A stretch of DNA of 64,000 bases from Bin87 sp965207585 (GCA_965207585.1 CBDBMT010000003.1:3348001-3412000); one strand, 5' to 3'. Positions 1 through 9,177 are shown, counted from the first letter of the stretch. Made by a program: numbers and translations. The notes: generated by a model from the letters alone, not told the origin.

Positions 1-471
1 GTGGAACCTTCCGCCGTTGTCAGCCGCATCGTGGAGCGTTACACCGGCCAGGCCGCCGAGCAGGGCAAGGACATCGCCTGGTGGTCGGAACCTGAGGATT
101 TCGGCCTCGTCTATTCCGACGCCGCCGCCCTGGAACACATCATCGCCAACCTGGTGGACAACGCGCTCCGCTACGGCGGGGACTATATCGAAATCACGGT
201 TACCCGCGATTCCTACAACTTCCAGGTGCGTGTGGCCGACGACGGCGCCGGCATCCCGGTTCATTACCGGACTCACCTCTTCGACCGCGGATGGACGCCG
301 CAACTGGGCCGCAGTGAAGAAAAGACCACGTCCGGCCTCGGCTTGTACATCAGCCGAACCCTGGCCCTGCGATACGGCGGAGACCTTGCCGTGGAGTCGA
401 CGCTCCCCACGGCAGACGGGCCCCACACGGTGTTCACGCTGACGCTTCCCGTCGGCGCTCCTGTCGCCTAG
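1..471 (+). CDS. Sensor histidine kinase, C-terminal ATPase part (cut by window start)
   Basis: This is the catalytic end of a two-component sensor kinase. The visible 156 residues are a GHKL/HATPase domain: an N-box (HIIANLVDNALRYGG, about residues 47-61), a G1 box (DDGAGIP, about 79-85), and a G2 box with SGLGLYISR. It would bind ATP and phosphorylate a His in the dimerisation domain, which lies outside the window. The frame is open at base 1, so the gtg there is probably not the start. The gene ends 31 bases before the next gene, so the two may be cotranscribed. No cognate response regulator is adjacent inside the window. The family call is secure; the stimulus cannot be inferred. Confidence 0.88.
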   Translation: MEPSAVVSRIVERYTGQAAEQGKDIAWWSEPEDFGLVYSDAAALEHIIANLVDNALRYGGDYIEITVTRDSYNFQVRVADDGAGIPVHYRTHLFDRGWTPQLGRSEEKTTSGLGLYISRTLALRYGGDLAVESTLPTADGPHTVFTLTLPVGAPVA

Positions 472-502
472 CGACCTTCCTGCTGCTTCGGACCGTCGTA
501 CC

Positions 503-1348
503 TTGCGGCAGCAGATCGTAGCCGTCACCGCCGCAGTCCTGCTGGTGGTTTTGTTCCTTGCGCTTTGGCTATCGAATTTGCCGGGCCTGCCGGCCGTTCC
601 TTACCGGACAGTACGGCCTCAGCCCACAGCCACCCCGACTCAGGCACCGCCCACGCCCGTCGTGATAACCGCTACGCCCACCCTATCGCCCACTCTCACC
701 CCCACTGTCCTGCCGACCCCAACTCCGCCTGCTACGCCGGTTCCCACGCCTACGCCTACGCCGAGGCCCACACCGACCCCGACCCGACCTGCGCCCACGC
801 CGCGACCCCATTTTTTGGAGGTGCGCGAGCCAGCGGATATGGCAACCATCTACGGCCCTCCGGTGACGGTCGTTTCGGGATCCACGCTGCCCTGGTCAAT
901 CGTTGAGTTGATCTATTCCAGCAGCGCATTTCCCGAGCGCGACGTCAGGGTTCAGGCGGATGCTGACGGAAACTATGCTGGCATGGTGCCGCTGTCCGAA
1001 GGGATAAACGTCATTGAGGTGATCGGGTATCACGGCTCATCCTCACAACAACAGCGCCAGTTCCTGCAGGTCAATTACGAGGGCTCTCAGGGAGAGTTGA
1101 CCTTGACCATCACGGATCCTCCCGACGGGTCTACGGTAAGCACCCGCCTCCTGACCATCGCCGGCGTCACTGCGCCCGACGCTGAAGTAGTGATAAACGA
1201 CCTGATCCCGGCGCTGCCCGATCCCACCGGCCATTGGGCAGCCAACCTGCTGCTTCGGCCCGGCGATAACATAATCCGGGTGGCGGCATCCCGTGGCGAC
1301 GAAGTAATCGAAGCGGTTGTCACGGTCGCCTACGAACCCGACTTGTGA
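503..1348 (+). CDS. Membrane-anchored protein with Pro/Thr linker and two Ig-like domains
   Basis: The 281-residue product starts at a TTG with only a weak upstream purine stretch. Residues 5-25 form one hydrophobic segment, a signal anchor or signal peptide. Residues about 38-105 are a low-complexity Pro-Thr linker of the cell-surface type. Two beta-rich segments follow (about 107-190 and 197-279), each beginning like an Ig-like or glucodextranase-B-like repeat (EVREPADMATIYGPP; ITDPPDGSTVSTR) and each carrying a DxxGxW/Y turn (DADGNYAG; DPTGHWAA). It is probably an extracytoplasmic adhesion or binding protein. There are no catalytic motifs. Its position just behind a kinase gene may be operonic. 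The specific function is unknown. Confidence 0.75.
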   Translation: MRQQIVAVTAAVLLVVLFLALWLSNLPGLPAVPYRTVRPQPTATPTQAPPTPVVITATPTLSPTLTPTVLPTPTPPATPVPTPTPTPRPTPTPTRPAPTPRPHFLEVREPADMATIYGPPVTVVSGSTLPWSIVELIYSSSAFPERDVRVQADADGNYAGMVPLSEGINVIEVIGYHGSSSQQQRQFLQVNYEGSQGELTLTITDPPDGSTVSTRLLTIAGVTAPDAEVVINDLIPALPDPTGHWAANLLLRPGDNIIRVAASRGDEVIEAVVTVAYEPDL

Positions 1349-1437
1349 CCGGCGCTCGGGCCATGTGGGTAGCCCGGACCGCGGTTCCCGCTCACTTACT
1401 TGCCTGGAACCCGACGGTGCGCACATTGATGGTTCTG

Positions 1438-1446
1438 TGGTAAAAT
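1438..1446 (+). promoter_or_regulatory. Extended -10 promoter for dnaG-rpoD
   Basis: TGGTAAAAT fits the TGnTATAAT extended -10 pattern and lies about 40 bases before the dnaG ATG. No good -35 is visible at 17 bp, as expected for extended -10 promoters. The same TGnTANNAT word precedes many genes in this window. Confidence 0.5.
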
Positions 1447-1484
1447 ACGGTTGGCGAATTGTCTTTGTGGTAATTTGCTTTCCT

Positions 1485-3326
1485 ATGACGCAACTTGATG
1501 ACGTAAAAAGCCGGCTGGACATCGTCGAATTGGTCGGCGGTTACGTTCAGTTGCAGAGGGCTGGCAGCTCCTTCAAGGCGAATTGCCCTTTCCATCAGGA
1601 AAGGACGCCGTCGTTTTTCGTGTTTCCCGACCGCCAGTCATGGCGCTGCTTTGGCGCCTGCGCTGAGGGTGGTGACGCGTTTTCCTTCGTGATGAAGGCC
1701 GACCGGGTGGACTTTCGGGAAGCACTGACCCGCCTGGGCGCCCGTGTCGGCGTCACCATCACCGACCAGGCGGAAACCGGCGGTCGCTCCCGTCTGTTGT
1801 TCGAAATCAACGACGCCGCGCGCCAATTTTTCCAGCAGGTCTTGGCGGAACCGGAAGCCGCCTTTGTGCGGGAATACCTGCACGGGCGGGGTCTCAACGA
1901 CCGCTCGTTGCAGACCTTTGAGTTCGGCTACAGCCCGGCGCGGGACAATCGGCTCCTGGCGCACCTGACCAACGCCGGATACGAGCCGCAAACCATCGCT
2001 GAAGCCGGCTTGGCCCGGGAGACTGAAGACGGACGCTTCTACGACCTGTTTCGCGGTCGGCTGATGATCCCGATCCGGGACTGGTCCGCCCGTGTCGCCG
2101 GGTTCGGCAGCCGGGCCCTGGACGACAACGTCACCCCGAAATATCTCAATACGCCCCGGACGCCGGTGTTCGACAAATCCCGAATTTTGTACGCCATGCA
2201 CCTGGCCAAGGAACCCGTCCGCCAGCGCGGCGCCGTCATCGTCGAAGGCTACATGGACGCTGTGATGGCCCACCAGCACGGTTTCGACAACGTGGTAGCG
2301 TCCATGGGAACCGCCCTGACGGAACATCAGGTTGCCCTGGTGCGCCGGTTGACCCATCACGTCACCATGGCCCTCGATGGCGACCCTGCCGGCCGTAACG
2401 CCACGCTGCGGAGCCTCGAATCGTCCTGGGGTGTTTTTCAGCAACGAGACCAGAGATCTGCCAGTCAAACCGGCGGATCCGTGCTGCAACAGCCGGAGGC
2501 GCTGGAACTTCGTATCGCCGAACTTCCGCCCGGCAAAGACCCGGACGACTACATTCGCCAGTCGCCTCACGAGTGGCCCGAGTTTATTGAAGCCGCCGCC
2601 CCACTGTTCGACTACCTGTTGGCCGCGCTGACCGAGCGCGTCGACGTGACGACCGCGGACGGACGGTCCTGGGCCGCGCAAACCATGTTGCGCTTCGTGG
2701 CGCACGTACCGGACCCCATCAAGCGAGATTTCTACCTTGACGAGCTTTCGGCCCATTTTGGCGTGGACGTGGCTACCCTGCGTGCAGCAATGCCCATGGT
2801 ATCCCGGACTCAGGCTCCGGTCCGGCGCGGTAATCGCGCTTCCGCTACCGCCGACGAAGGATCCCCGCTGCCAGGCAGCGATCGGAACCGAACCGAAGAG
2901 CTGGTGTTGTCGATATTGCTGCAACACCGCGACCATCTGGAAAAAAACGCGGCCAATTCCGTGCATCCAGGCTGGTTCAGCCGAACCGAGAACCGGGAAA
3001 TTTTTCGATCCGTATGTTCTGTTATGGACACCAACTCGAGTGACGAGGCATCGGTTCCGCCCGAACTGGAATCTCACTTCAACCAGTTGCGCGACACCGA
3101 CCTGATGCTCTCCACTCCGTCTAAAGTCGAACGGGCCTGGCAGCAAGCCTGTTTAAACCTCGAAAAGGAACACCTGAACAAAGAAATCCATCAATCAACC
3201 GATGCGATGGAGGACGAGGACATTTTCGAATCCGATTCCGAAATCCTCGCTAATTGGTTGATCAACACGCAACGACGACGCGAGATCGACCTGCTCCGGC
3301 AGCCGGCCTCGTCACACCACAGATAA
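1485..3326 (+). CDS. dnaG: DNA primase DnaG
   Basis: Primase makes the RNA primers for replication. The ATG at 1485 opens the canonical N-terminus (MTQLDDVKSRLDIVELVGGY) and gives 613 residues, normal for the family; the frame is open further upstream but without family sequence. The CHC2 zinc module is visible (CPFHQERTPSFFVFP, then CFGACAEGGD). Its last two cysteines are separated by three residues rather than the usual two, a variant I associate with Chloroflexota. The TOPRIM core follows with VIVEGYMDAV (the acidic Glu) and ALDGDPAGRNA (the Asp-x-Asp). The C-terminal helicase-interaction region is divergent. The rpoD start is 11 bases downstream, the old macromolecular-synthesis arrangement. 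Confidence 0.97.
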   Translation: MTQLDDVKSRLDIVELVGGYVQLQRAGSSFKANCPFHQERTPSFFVFPDRQSWRCFGACAEGGDAFSFVMKADRVDFREALTRLGARVGVTITDQAETGGRSRLLFEINDAARQFFQQVLAEPEAAFVREYLHGRGLNDRSLQTFEFGYSPARDNRLLAHLTNAGYEPQTIAEAGLARETEDGRFYDLFRGRLMIPIRDWSARVAGFGSRALDDNVTPKYLNTPRTPVFDKSRILYAMHLAKEPVRQRGAVIVEGYMDAVMAHQHGFDNVVASMGTALTEHQVALVRRLTHHVTMALDGDPAGRNATLRSLESSWGVFQQRDQRSASQTGGSVLQQPEALELRIAELPPGKDPDDYIRQSPHEWPEFIEAAAPLFDYLLAALTERVDVTTADGRSWAAQTMLRFVAHVPDPIKRDFYLDELSAHFGVDVATLRAAMPMVSRTQAPVRRGNRASATADEGSPLPGSDRNRTEELVLSILLQHRDHLEKNAANSVHPGWFSRTENREIFRSVCSVMDTNSSDEASVPPELESHFNQLRDTDLMLSTPSKVERAWQQACLNLEKEHLNKEIHQSTDAMEDEDIFESDSEILANWLINTQRRREIDLLRQPASSHHR

Positions 3327-3337
3327 AGGAGAGGTTT

Positions 3338-5197
3338 ATGACCATCATGAACAACCGCCGCAACGTAATCGTTCCCGACGAAGACGGGGACTACGACGCG
3401 GGTGAAGCGGTCGCCATCTCCGACGACTCAGATAACTACGGCCGGGCCCGCTCCAGTGCGGCCGTCGCCGACGAATCAGACTACGAAGACGAACGCGCCG
3501 AAGAGGACGACGTGAACGTCGCCGTTGTGATTGTCGACGATCCGGACTCGACGGAAGACGAGTGGCAAATCCGACGCGCCGCTGCCGTCCGCACCGTCCT
3601 TCCCGAGCTGGACGGCCCGTCCGCTCGGGACATGGAGCGTGAAGAACGCGATTGGGCAGACGTCGATACTTCCGAAGGCACCGATGCCCTGGATGATCCG
3701 GTACGCATGTACCTGCGCGAAATCGGCCGGGTCGACCTGCTCACATCCGCCGACGAGCGCCGACTGGCCCGTGAGCTCGAGGGGCTCAACCACCTGCGCA
3801 AGTTCGACGGCATGAGCTATCTGTCCAAGCTGGACAACCCCGAAGAGATTGAAAAAGCCCTCGATGGCCAGCCACTGCTCGAGTCCAAAGACACCTGCCG
3901 CAAGGTGGCGGCCCGACTGGCCAACGGCTTCAGCGTTGACTACCTGCCGGTTATCGGCGACGTCGAGTTGGACAACGCCGTCTGGGAAGCCACCATGATG
4001 CTGCTGGCGCGTATCGCCAACGCGGCTCCGCTGGTTCGATCCCTCGCCCGCTATCTCGAACTCAACGAGGCCATGCCGCTGGACGAGGTCAAGGATTCCC
4101 CGGCGCTGCGAAAAGCCATCGACGCCGAGGTGTCCCAGGAGATGATTGACCAGGTTGCCAACGACCTCAGCATCAGCCCCGAGGTGGCCTACCAGCGCAT
4201 CGTTCAGCTTTCGTTGGACACCTGGGTCTTGCCCCAGAACATCGTCGACGTGGTAACCGGCTACGTGCCGATTTGGGCGGAGTTGCATCCCGATGGCGTG
4301 GAGGGCTGCTACAGCCCGGAACAGGGTCTGGACGTGCCTTCGGTGTATGTCCACGATGACGAATGTTCGCTGTTGCTGCTCTCCCAGTTGCTGCGCGAGC
4401 CCGGACTGATCGACCGCGTGGAGGAAAAGAAATTCGAAGCGGCCGGTTATTACTACATCACGATGAAGAACGGCGAGCGGGCCCAGACTCATCTGACCGA
4501 AGCCAACCTCCGCCTCGTGGTGAGCGTGGCCAAGAAATATATCGGCCGTGGCATGGCCTTGCTGGACATGATCCAGGAAGGCAATATCGGTTTGATCCGC
4601 GCGGTAGAAAAGTTCGACTACCGCAAGGGTTACAAGTTCAGCACCTACGCAACCTGGTGGATCCGCCAGGCCATCACGCGAGCCATCGCGGACCAGGCAC
4701 GCACGATCCGCATCCCGGTGCACATGGTGGAAACCATCAACAAGCTGATGCGGCACCATCGCCGCCTGCTGCAGGAAAAAGGCCGCGAGCCTTCCACCGA
4801 AGAGCTGGCGGAAGCCATGGAAATGACCCCCGAAAAGGTCGAGGAGATCCAGAAGATCTCTCAGGAGCCGGTCTCACTGGAAACACCCATCGGGGAGGAA
4901 GAGGACTCCTTCCTCGGGGATTTCATCGAGGACCGCACCACCTTGGCGCCGGCCGACGCAGCCTCGGCACAACTGCTCCGCGAACAGGTGCAGGAGGTCT
5001 TGGACACCCTGACCGACCGGGAAAGTCGCGTGCTCAAACTGCGCTTCGGTCTGGAAGACGGCCGCACCCGCACCCTTGAGGAAGTCGGCCGCGAATTCGG
5101 GGTTACCCGCGAACGGATTCGGCAGATCGAGGCCAAGGCCATCCGAAAGCTCCGCCATCCCACGCGGTCCAAGAAATTGCGCGACTATCTCGAGTAG
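3338..5197 (+). CDS. rpoD: Primary RNA polymerase sigma factor (RpoD/SigA)
   Basis: This is the housekeeping sigma-70 factor. The start at 3338 follows AAAGGAGAGG by a good distance and gives 619 residues. The first 110 residues are very acidic (region 1.1-like). Region 1.2 is at about 120-145 (DPVRMYLREIGRVDLLT). A non-conserved insert runs from about 150 to 375. Region 2 begins near residue 381 with the core-binding and melting helices (LVVSVAKKYIGRG; FSTYATWWIRQAI). Region 3 has GREPSTEELAEAM, and region 4 ends with the -35-reading helix-turn-helix (LEEVGREFGVTRERIRQIEAKA). It is cotranscribed with dnaG and followed by a strong terminator. It probably reads the TGnTANNAT promoters noted here. 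Confidence 0.98.
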   Translation: MTIMNNRRNVIVPDEDGDYDAGEAVAISDDSDNYGRARSSAAVADESDYEDERAEEDDVNVAVVIVDDPDSTEDEWQIRRAAAVRTVLPELDGPSARDMEREERDWADVDTSEGTDALDDPVRMYLREIGRVDLLTSADERRLARELEGLNHLRKFDGMSYLSKLDNPEEIEKALDGQPLLESKDTCRKVAARLANGFSVDYLPVIGDVELDNAVWEATMMLLARIANAAPLVRSLARYLELNEAMPLDEVKDSPALRKAIDAEVSQEMIDQVANDLSISPEVAYQRIVQLSLDTWVLPQNIVDVVTGYVPIWAELHPDGVEGCYSPEQGLDVPSVYVHDDECSLLLLSQLLREPGLIDRVEEKKFEAAGYYYITMKNGERAQTHLTEANLRLVVSVAKKYIGRGMALLDMIQEGNIGLIRAVEKFDYRKGYKFSTYATWWIRQAITRAIADQARTIRIPVHMVETINKLMRHHRRLLQEKGREPSTEELAEAMEMTPEKVEEIQKISQEPVSLETPIGEEEDSFLGDFIEDRTTLAPADAASAQLLREQVQEVLDTLTDRESRVLKLRFGLEDGRTRTLEEVGREFGVTRERIRQIEAKAIRKLRHPTRSKKLRDYLE

Positions 5198-5223
5198 TTC
5201 CACCGGCTGCCGTCATTCGGCGT

Positions 5224-5259
5224 TGCGGGGCAGTGCGAAACACTGCCCCGCACATTTTT
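5224..5259 (+). terminator. Intrinsic terminator after rpoD
   Basis: A perfect 12-bp stem (TGCGGGGCAGTG with CACTGCCCCGCA) around a five-base CGAAA loop is followed by CATTTTT. This is a textbook rho-independent terminator 26 bases past the rpoD stop. Confidence 0.92.
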
Positions 5260-5392
5260 AGGATGCGAAGCGCCGGATAATCGCCAGGTCTTGTAAAACC
5301 GTTAAAGACCGCTACTGCATATACGGGCAAATCGGCGGCGGCGAGCCTATACTCCGCGCTGCATACCCAGTCTGGAACGGGTAAGGGAGGTA

Positions 5393-5593
5393 ATGTCGGT
5401 GGAAGCGATGGAGTTCCCGATTTGTCAGCAGTGCAACATCGGGGCGTTGGTGCCACTCTCGGACTATGGTGCGCAGGGTGCTCCGGTTCACTACAAGGCT
5501 TGGACCTGCACCAACCCCAGTTGCGGATACAACATCAAAATCCGCAACGGCGATATATTCGTCAACGAACCCATACGGGCGGGAAGGCACTGA
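5393..5593 (+). CDS. Zinc-ribbon miniprotein
   Basis: This is a 66-residue protein with two Cys pairs, CQQC (about residues 11-14) and a later pair around TCTNPSCG, typical of a single treble-clef or zinc-ribbon fold. The spacing suggests one bound Zn ion; nothing shows whether it binds nucleic acid or protein. A strong GGGAGG ends only two bases before the ATG at 5393, so the real start may be the GTG at 5399, eight bases from it. The gene stands alone between the rpoD terminator and the sortase-like gene, and a TATACT about 40 bases upstream is a possible -10. Small proteins of this kind are common, but I do not recognise a named family. Confidence 0.8.
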   Translation: MSVEAMEFPICQQCNIGALVPLSDYGAQGAPVHYKAWTCTNPSCGYNIKIRNGDIFVNEPIRAGRH

Positions 5594-5702
5594 TCGCGGT
5601 GCCCGCCCGAGTCGAATTCAACTGGCACGCCGCCGGAATCCCGGCGGAGTTGAATCGCGCGAACGAGCGAAAAGTGGCGCGAGGAATAAACAGGAAACCG
5701 AT

Positions 5703-6467
5703 ATGCAAATTGGACTTGACTACATTCAGATGCGCACCCGGGCGCAATATTACGGGTTGCGCTGGGCCGGCATCTCTCTCCTGGCAGTCGGTGGAATCCT
5801 GGCCGCGGCCGGCATCGCCTACTACGGGTATCTCTATTTCCTGAGGGCCAGCCTGGATGATTACGACGCTCTGCGTCAGGACGCCACGTTGATCCAGGCC
5901 GCCGCCCCATCCGGCACTGAAGGCGGAACGGGAGCGTCCGTCGTTTCGCTGCCCGCCGGGACGTACTCCCACCGCCTGGCTGAATTGGGTTACACCGAGA
6001 TGCCCAGCTCCGCAGCCTGGCCTGTCGGAACCCAGCCAGCGGCGTCCCGCCTGATCGTTCCCACGCTGGGGATCGACGCCAAACTGGATGAGGTCAGCGT
6101 CTCCGGCAGCTCCATCGCCCGTTACACCGCTGCGGACAACCCTGCTGCCGGGTACGCTTCAGTGACCGCCAATCCTGGCGAACGCGGCGCCATGTGGCTG
6201 TTTGGACCCGCCGGCCCGGGGGTGGGCAGCTTTGGAAACCTCACCCGCGCGCCCCGTTTGATCACCGAGGGCGAGGAGTTGTTGATGTTCGTCAACACCT
6301 CTGAGCGCAACTACCTCTATGCAGCCACGCACAGTGAAGTGGTCCGGGCTGCGGACCTCCGCCTGAACAGCAGTGACCGGGCCACCATCCACCTGGTCGT
6401 GCCCGCCCCCAGCGGCTGGTACGACCACTTTCTGATCCTGAGCGGAGAGTTGATAGGGTTCCGGTAA
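5703..6467 (+). CDS. Sortase-fold membrane protein lacking catalytic residues
   Basis: The product is 254 residues with one transmembrane segment (about 22-47). From about residue 115 it follows the sortase beta-barrel pattern: RLIVPTLGIDAKLDEV, then GxFGNLxRAP, then an EGEEL.MF strand, a Y.YAATHSEVV segment, a DRATIHLVVPAP strand and FLILSGEL. The three catalytic positions are changed. The GH of the active His is in LFGPAG, the TLxTC cysteine is in IHLVVP, and the RLVV arginine is in DHFLIL. The whole protein has no cysteine. It cannot act as a transpeptidase and is probably a structural or binding protein outside the membrane. AGGAAA about eight bases upstream serves the ATG. Confidence 0.72.
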   Translation: MQIGLDYIQMRTRAQYYGLRWAGISLLAVGGILAAAGIAYYGYLYFLRASLDDYDALRQDATLIQAAAPSGTEGGTGASVVSLPAGTYSHRLAELGYTEMPSSAAWPVGTQPAASRLIVPTLGIDAKLDEVSVSGSSIARYTAADNPAAGYASVTANPGERGAMWLFGPAGPGVGSFGNLTRAPRLITEGEELLMFVNTSERNYLYAATHSEVVRAADLRLNSSDRATIHLVVPAPSGWYDHFLILSGELIGFR

Positions 6468-6492
6468 ATTTCACCGCTGGTTGGCCGGAAGA

Positions 6493-7722
6493 CTATCCGG
6501 CCTTGCCTCGCTTTTCTGCGGCTGGGGGCACCAGCCGCAGTTCGTATATGCGGCGTCCTCGCACCTGCGTGACCTCGATCGCGGTCTGGTCCGAAACCAC
6601 CACGTCGCCCACGGACGGCATCCGGCCCAACCGCGTGTAGACGTATCCTCCGATGGTGTTGACGTCGCCGGCTTCGAACTCCAGGCCCAGCACGCGGGAA
6701 ACGTCTTCCACCGGCGCGGTAGCTTTGACCAGCCAGGATCCATCGGCCGCGGGCGCGAACTCCTCGGCAGCAGCATCATCGAACTCGTCGTCGATTTCAC
6801 CAACGATTTCTTCCAGCACGTCTTCCAGGGTGACAATTCCCTCCACGCCGCCGTACTCGTCCACCACGATGACCATTTGCAGCGACTTCGAGCGCATCAG
6901 GTGCAGCAGATCGTCGACGGCCATGTTTTCCGCCACGAATTCCGGCTCCCGCATGATGGCGTCGACACTGGCTTCGGTCGCCCCGTCGGCCACCACCTGC
7001 AAAACGTCGCTGATATGGATGATCCCAACCACGTTGTCCATCGTATCCCGGTAAACCGGCACCCGCGTGTGCCTGGTGCTGACCAGCATCCTGACCAATT
7101 GGTCCATCGGAATCGTCACTTCCACGGCCTCAACGTCCAGTCGTGGCACCATGATGTCCTTGACATCCAGATCATCCATGTGGCTGATGGACCGGACCAT
7201 GTCGATGTCGTTGCGATCCAGGTTCATCAGCTCTGCGGGCGTCAGCGTCGACCCATCTGCATGACCGTTCTCCAGATCACCGTCCGGATTTCCTTCGATG
7301 GCAATCGGCAAACTTGGACCGCCTTCGGATCCGGCTGCGTTTCTGTCGCCAGTCCAGCGCCTGGGGTCCGCCACACGGCGAGCGACACGTGGAAATTGCC
7401 GGGCCCACAATCGGGCGCCGAGGTAAACACTCGCCAGGACTGCTGAAGTCGCCAGTACCGCGACCGCCAGCGCGATTATGGCCGGCGAGCCGTTGCCCAA
7501 TTGATATGCGATGGACAACGCAGAGCCGCCGGCTGTGGCAGCGGCGGCGGCTAATAAAATCCCAATTACCGGGGATGACGGCCGGGTCAAAAAGACCGCA
7601 GAGGCCTGGCTTTGTCGTCTGGACGCTACAGCGACACTAGCCCAAGCGAAGATCAGCAGCGAAGCTGCCAAGAACAATAACGGAGGTAAGCTACTATCAG
7701 TATCCAAGCCAGTGGCCCTCAA
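6493..7722 (-). CDS. CBS-pair/CorC-HlyC domain membrane protein
   Basis: This 409-residue protein has three hydrophobic segments in its first 120 residues, standing in for the usual DUF21/CNNM domain but not clearly that fold. A CBS pair follows (about 190-310; DIMVPRLDVEAV, HTRVPVYRD, then VIVVDEYGGVEGIVTLEDVLEEIVGEI). A C-terminal CorC/HlyC transporter-associated domain is at about 325-400 (NTIGGYVYTRLGRMP). The family is linked to Mg/Co efflux or nucleotide-sensing ion transport; the C-terminal half is a confident match, while transport by the weak N-terminus is uncertain. It lies 26 bases downstream of glmU on the same strand and probably shares its promoter. Confidence 0.88.
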   Translation of the reverse strand: MRATGLDTDSSLPPLLFLAASLLIFAWASVAVASRRQSQASAVFLTRPSSPVIGILLAAAAATAGGSALSIAYQLGNGSPAIIALAVAVLATSAVLASVYLGARLWARQFPRVARRVADPRRWTGDRNAAGSEGGPSLPIAIEGNPDGDLENGHADGSTLTPAELMNLDRNDIDMVRSISHMDDLDVKDIMVPRLDVEAVEVTIPMDQLVRMLVSTRHTRVPVYRDTMDNVVGIIHISDVLQVVADGATEASVDAIMREPEFVAENMAVDDLLHLMRSKSLQMVIVVDEYGGVEGIVTLEDVLEEIVGEIDDEFDDAAAEEFAPAADGSWLVKATAPVEDVSRVLGLEFEAGDVNTIGGYVYTRLGRMPSVGDVVVSDQTAIEVTQVRGRRIYELRLVPPAAEKRGKAG

Positions 7723-7748
7723 CCGGCGCTCGCGACGCCGAGAGCGGG

Positions 7749-9131
7749 TCAGTCGCTCCCGCTTTGTTGTGGGAGGAGTCTAGCAGGAACGCCAACGGCG
7801 CGTCTACCCTCCGGGACATCGCGGGTAACCACGGCCCCCGCTCCGGTAGTCGCTCCTTCTCCCACGGTGACGGGAGCGATCAGCATCGTGTCGCTTCCGA
7901 TGAAGGCGCTGCGCCCGATCACCGTCTGGTGCTTATCTACCCCGTCGTAGTTGCAGGTGATGGCGCCGGCGCCGATGTTAACACCGTCCCCGATGTCGGC
8001 GTCGCCCAGGTAGCAGAAGTGGCCGGCGGCGGCACCCGCGCCCACCCGGCTGTTTTTCACCTCTACGTAGTTGCCCAAATGCACCCCCTCCTCGATCAGC
8101 GCCGCGGGACGCAGGTGGGAATAGGGACCGATGCTTACGTCAGAATGGACTCGAGCCTCCTCCAGGGTTGAGGCCACGATGCGGCAACGGTCGCCGACAA
8201 CGGTATCGCTGACAACGGAATTGGGGCCGATTTCGCATTCCTCGCCGATGATGGTGCGACCGGTGAGCATCGTATTGGGCAATATTACGGTGTCCAAACC
8301 TATCGCCACGTCAGCGTCGATATAGGTGGTGGCTGGGTCAACGATGGTAACGCCCTCTGTCATCCAATGACAGTTGATGCGGTCGCGGAGCGCAGTCTCG
8401 ACGGCGGACAACTGGAGACGATCGTTGACGCCCATCGCTTCGTCGGCCCACGCTATGGGCAGGGCGGATACGGCGTCGGCCCCTATGGCAGCCAGCGCGG
8501 TGAGGTAGCGCTCCCCGGACGGCGCCGGACGGACTCGGTGAACCATGTCGGCCAGCCAGGGGCCGTTGAAGCAGTACACCCCGGTATTGACCTCTGCCGG
8601 GCCGATGGCGTCGTCCCGCCGTTCTGACGCTTCCTCAATGGCAATGACCGGACCGGACGCGCCGGCGGAGCCAACCCTTTTTATGTGTCCCAAGTCAGGA
8701 GCGAATGCGTCGGCCGCGGAGAGGATGGTCATGCGCCGGCTGCTGCAACTCGCGTGGTCAGACATCAGAGCGAGCAGCGATTGGGACCGCACCAGCGGAG
8801 TATCACCCGCCAACACGACCACCTGAGACGGCGCGGTGGGTAGCGTTGCCAGCGCGCTGGCAACGGCGTGGGCCGTTCCTTCCGGGGCTGGCTGCACCGC
8901 GCATGTTATCCCGCTGCCCAACACGGCTGAAATTGCCTCGCCGTTTTCTGGGGAAACCACAACGATGATGTTCTCAATTCCGCATTGGCTCAGCAGCTCG
9001 ACGGGATAGCTGATCAGCGGTTTGCCGGCGGCGCGGTGCAGCGGCTTGGGCAGCCGTGACCGCATTCGGCTGCCGCGACCTGCCGCCAGGATCACGCCCA
9101 CGGCGTCGGTGTCAGATTTGATCGCGTTCAT
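7749..9131 (-). CDS. glmU: Bifunctional UDP-GlcNAc pyrophosphorylase / GlcN-1-P acetyltransferase GlmU
   Basis: GlmU makes UDP-N-acetylglucosamine for peptidoglycan or surface polysaccharide. The 460-residue length is normal. The N-terminal uridyltransferase shows VILAAGRGSRMRSRLPKPLH (about 13-32). The C-terminal left-handed beta-helix has hexapeptide repeats (VVSDTVVGDRCRI onward) and the acetyltransferase site with VEVKNSRVGAGAAAGHFCYL, including the catalytic His in AGH, then GAGAITCNYDG. A TGCTATAAT promoter lies about 47 bases upstream. The CBS/CorC gene follows in the same direction. Many Chloroflexota lack a classical outer membrane, so peptidoglycan or glycan precursors are the likely use (inference). 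Confidence 0.96.
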   Translation of the reverse strand: MNAIKSDTDAVGVILAAGRGSRMRSRLPKPLHRAAGKPLISYPVELLSQCGIENIIVVVSPENGEAISAVLGSGITCAVQPAPEGTAHAVASALATLPTAPSQVVVLAGDTPLVRSQSLLALMSDHASCSSRRMTILSAADAFAPDLGHIKRVGSAGASGPVIAIEEASERRDDAIGPAEVNTGVYCFNGPWLADMVHRVRPAPSGERYLTALAAIGADAVSALPIAWADEAMGVNDRLQLSAVETALRDRINCHWMTEGVTIVDPATTYIDADVAIGLDTVILPNTMLTGRTIIGEECEIGPNSVVSDTVVGDRCRIVASTLEEARVHSDVSIGPYSHLRPAALIEEGVHLGNYVEVKNSRVGAGAAAGHFCYLGDADIGDGVNIGAGAITCNYDGVDKHQTVIGRSAFIGSDTMLIAPVTVGEGATTGAGAVVTRDVPEGRRAVGVPARLLPQQSGSD

Positions 9132-9177
9132 GCGCCTGCCTCGCGTCGGTCAGCTGTGTCCGGCATTGTTGAGCCGG

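Noticed and set aside
1638..3146. 502-codon open frame on the minus strand over dnaG
   Set aside because: It mirrors a GC-rich gene in another frame; its translation lacks any recognisable motif, while the plus-strand dnaG is certain.
3476..4759. 427-codon minus-strand frame over rpoD
   Set aside because: Shadow of rpoD; the sigma factor is unambiguous on the plus strand.
6483..6502. GGCCGGA...TCCGGCC hairpin overlapping the CBS/CorC stop
   Set aside because: No T-run follows on either strand at the right place, so it is not claimed as a terminator.
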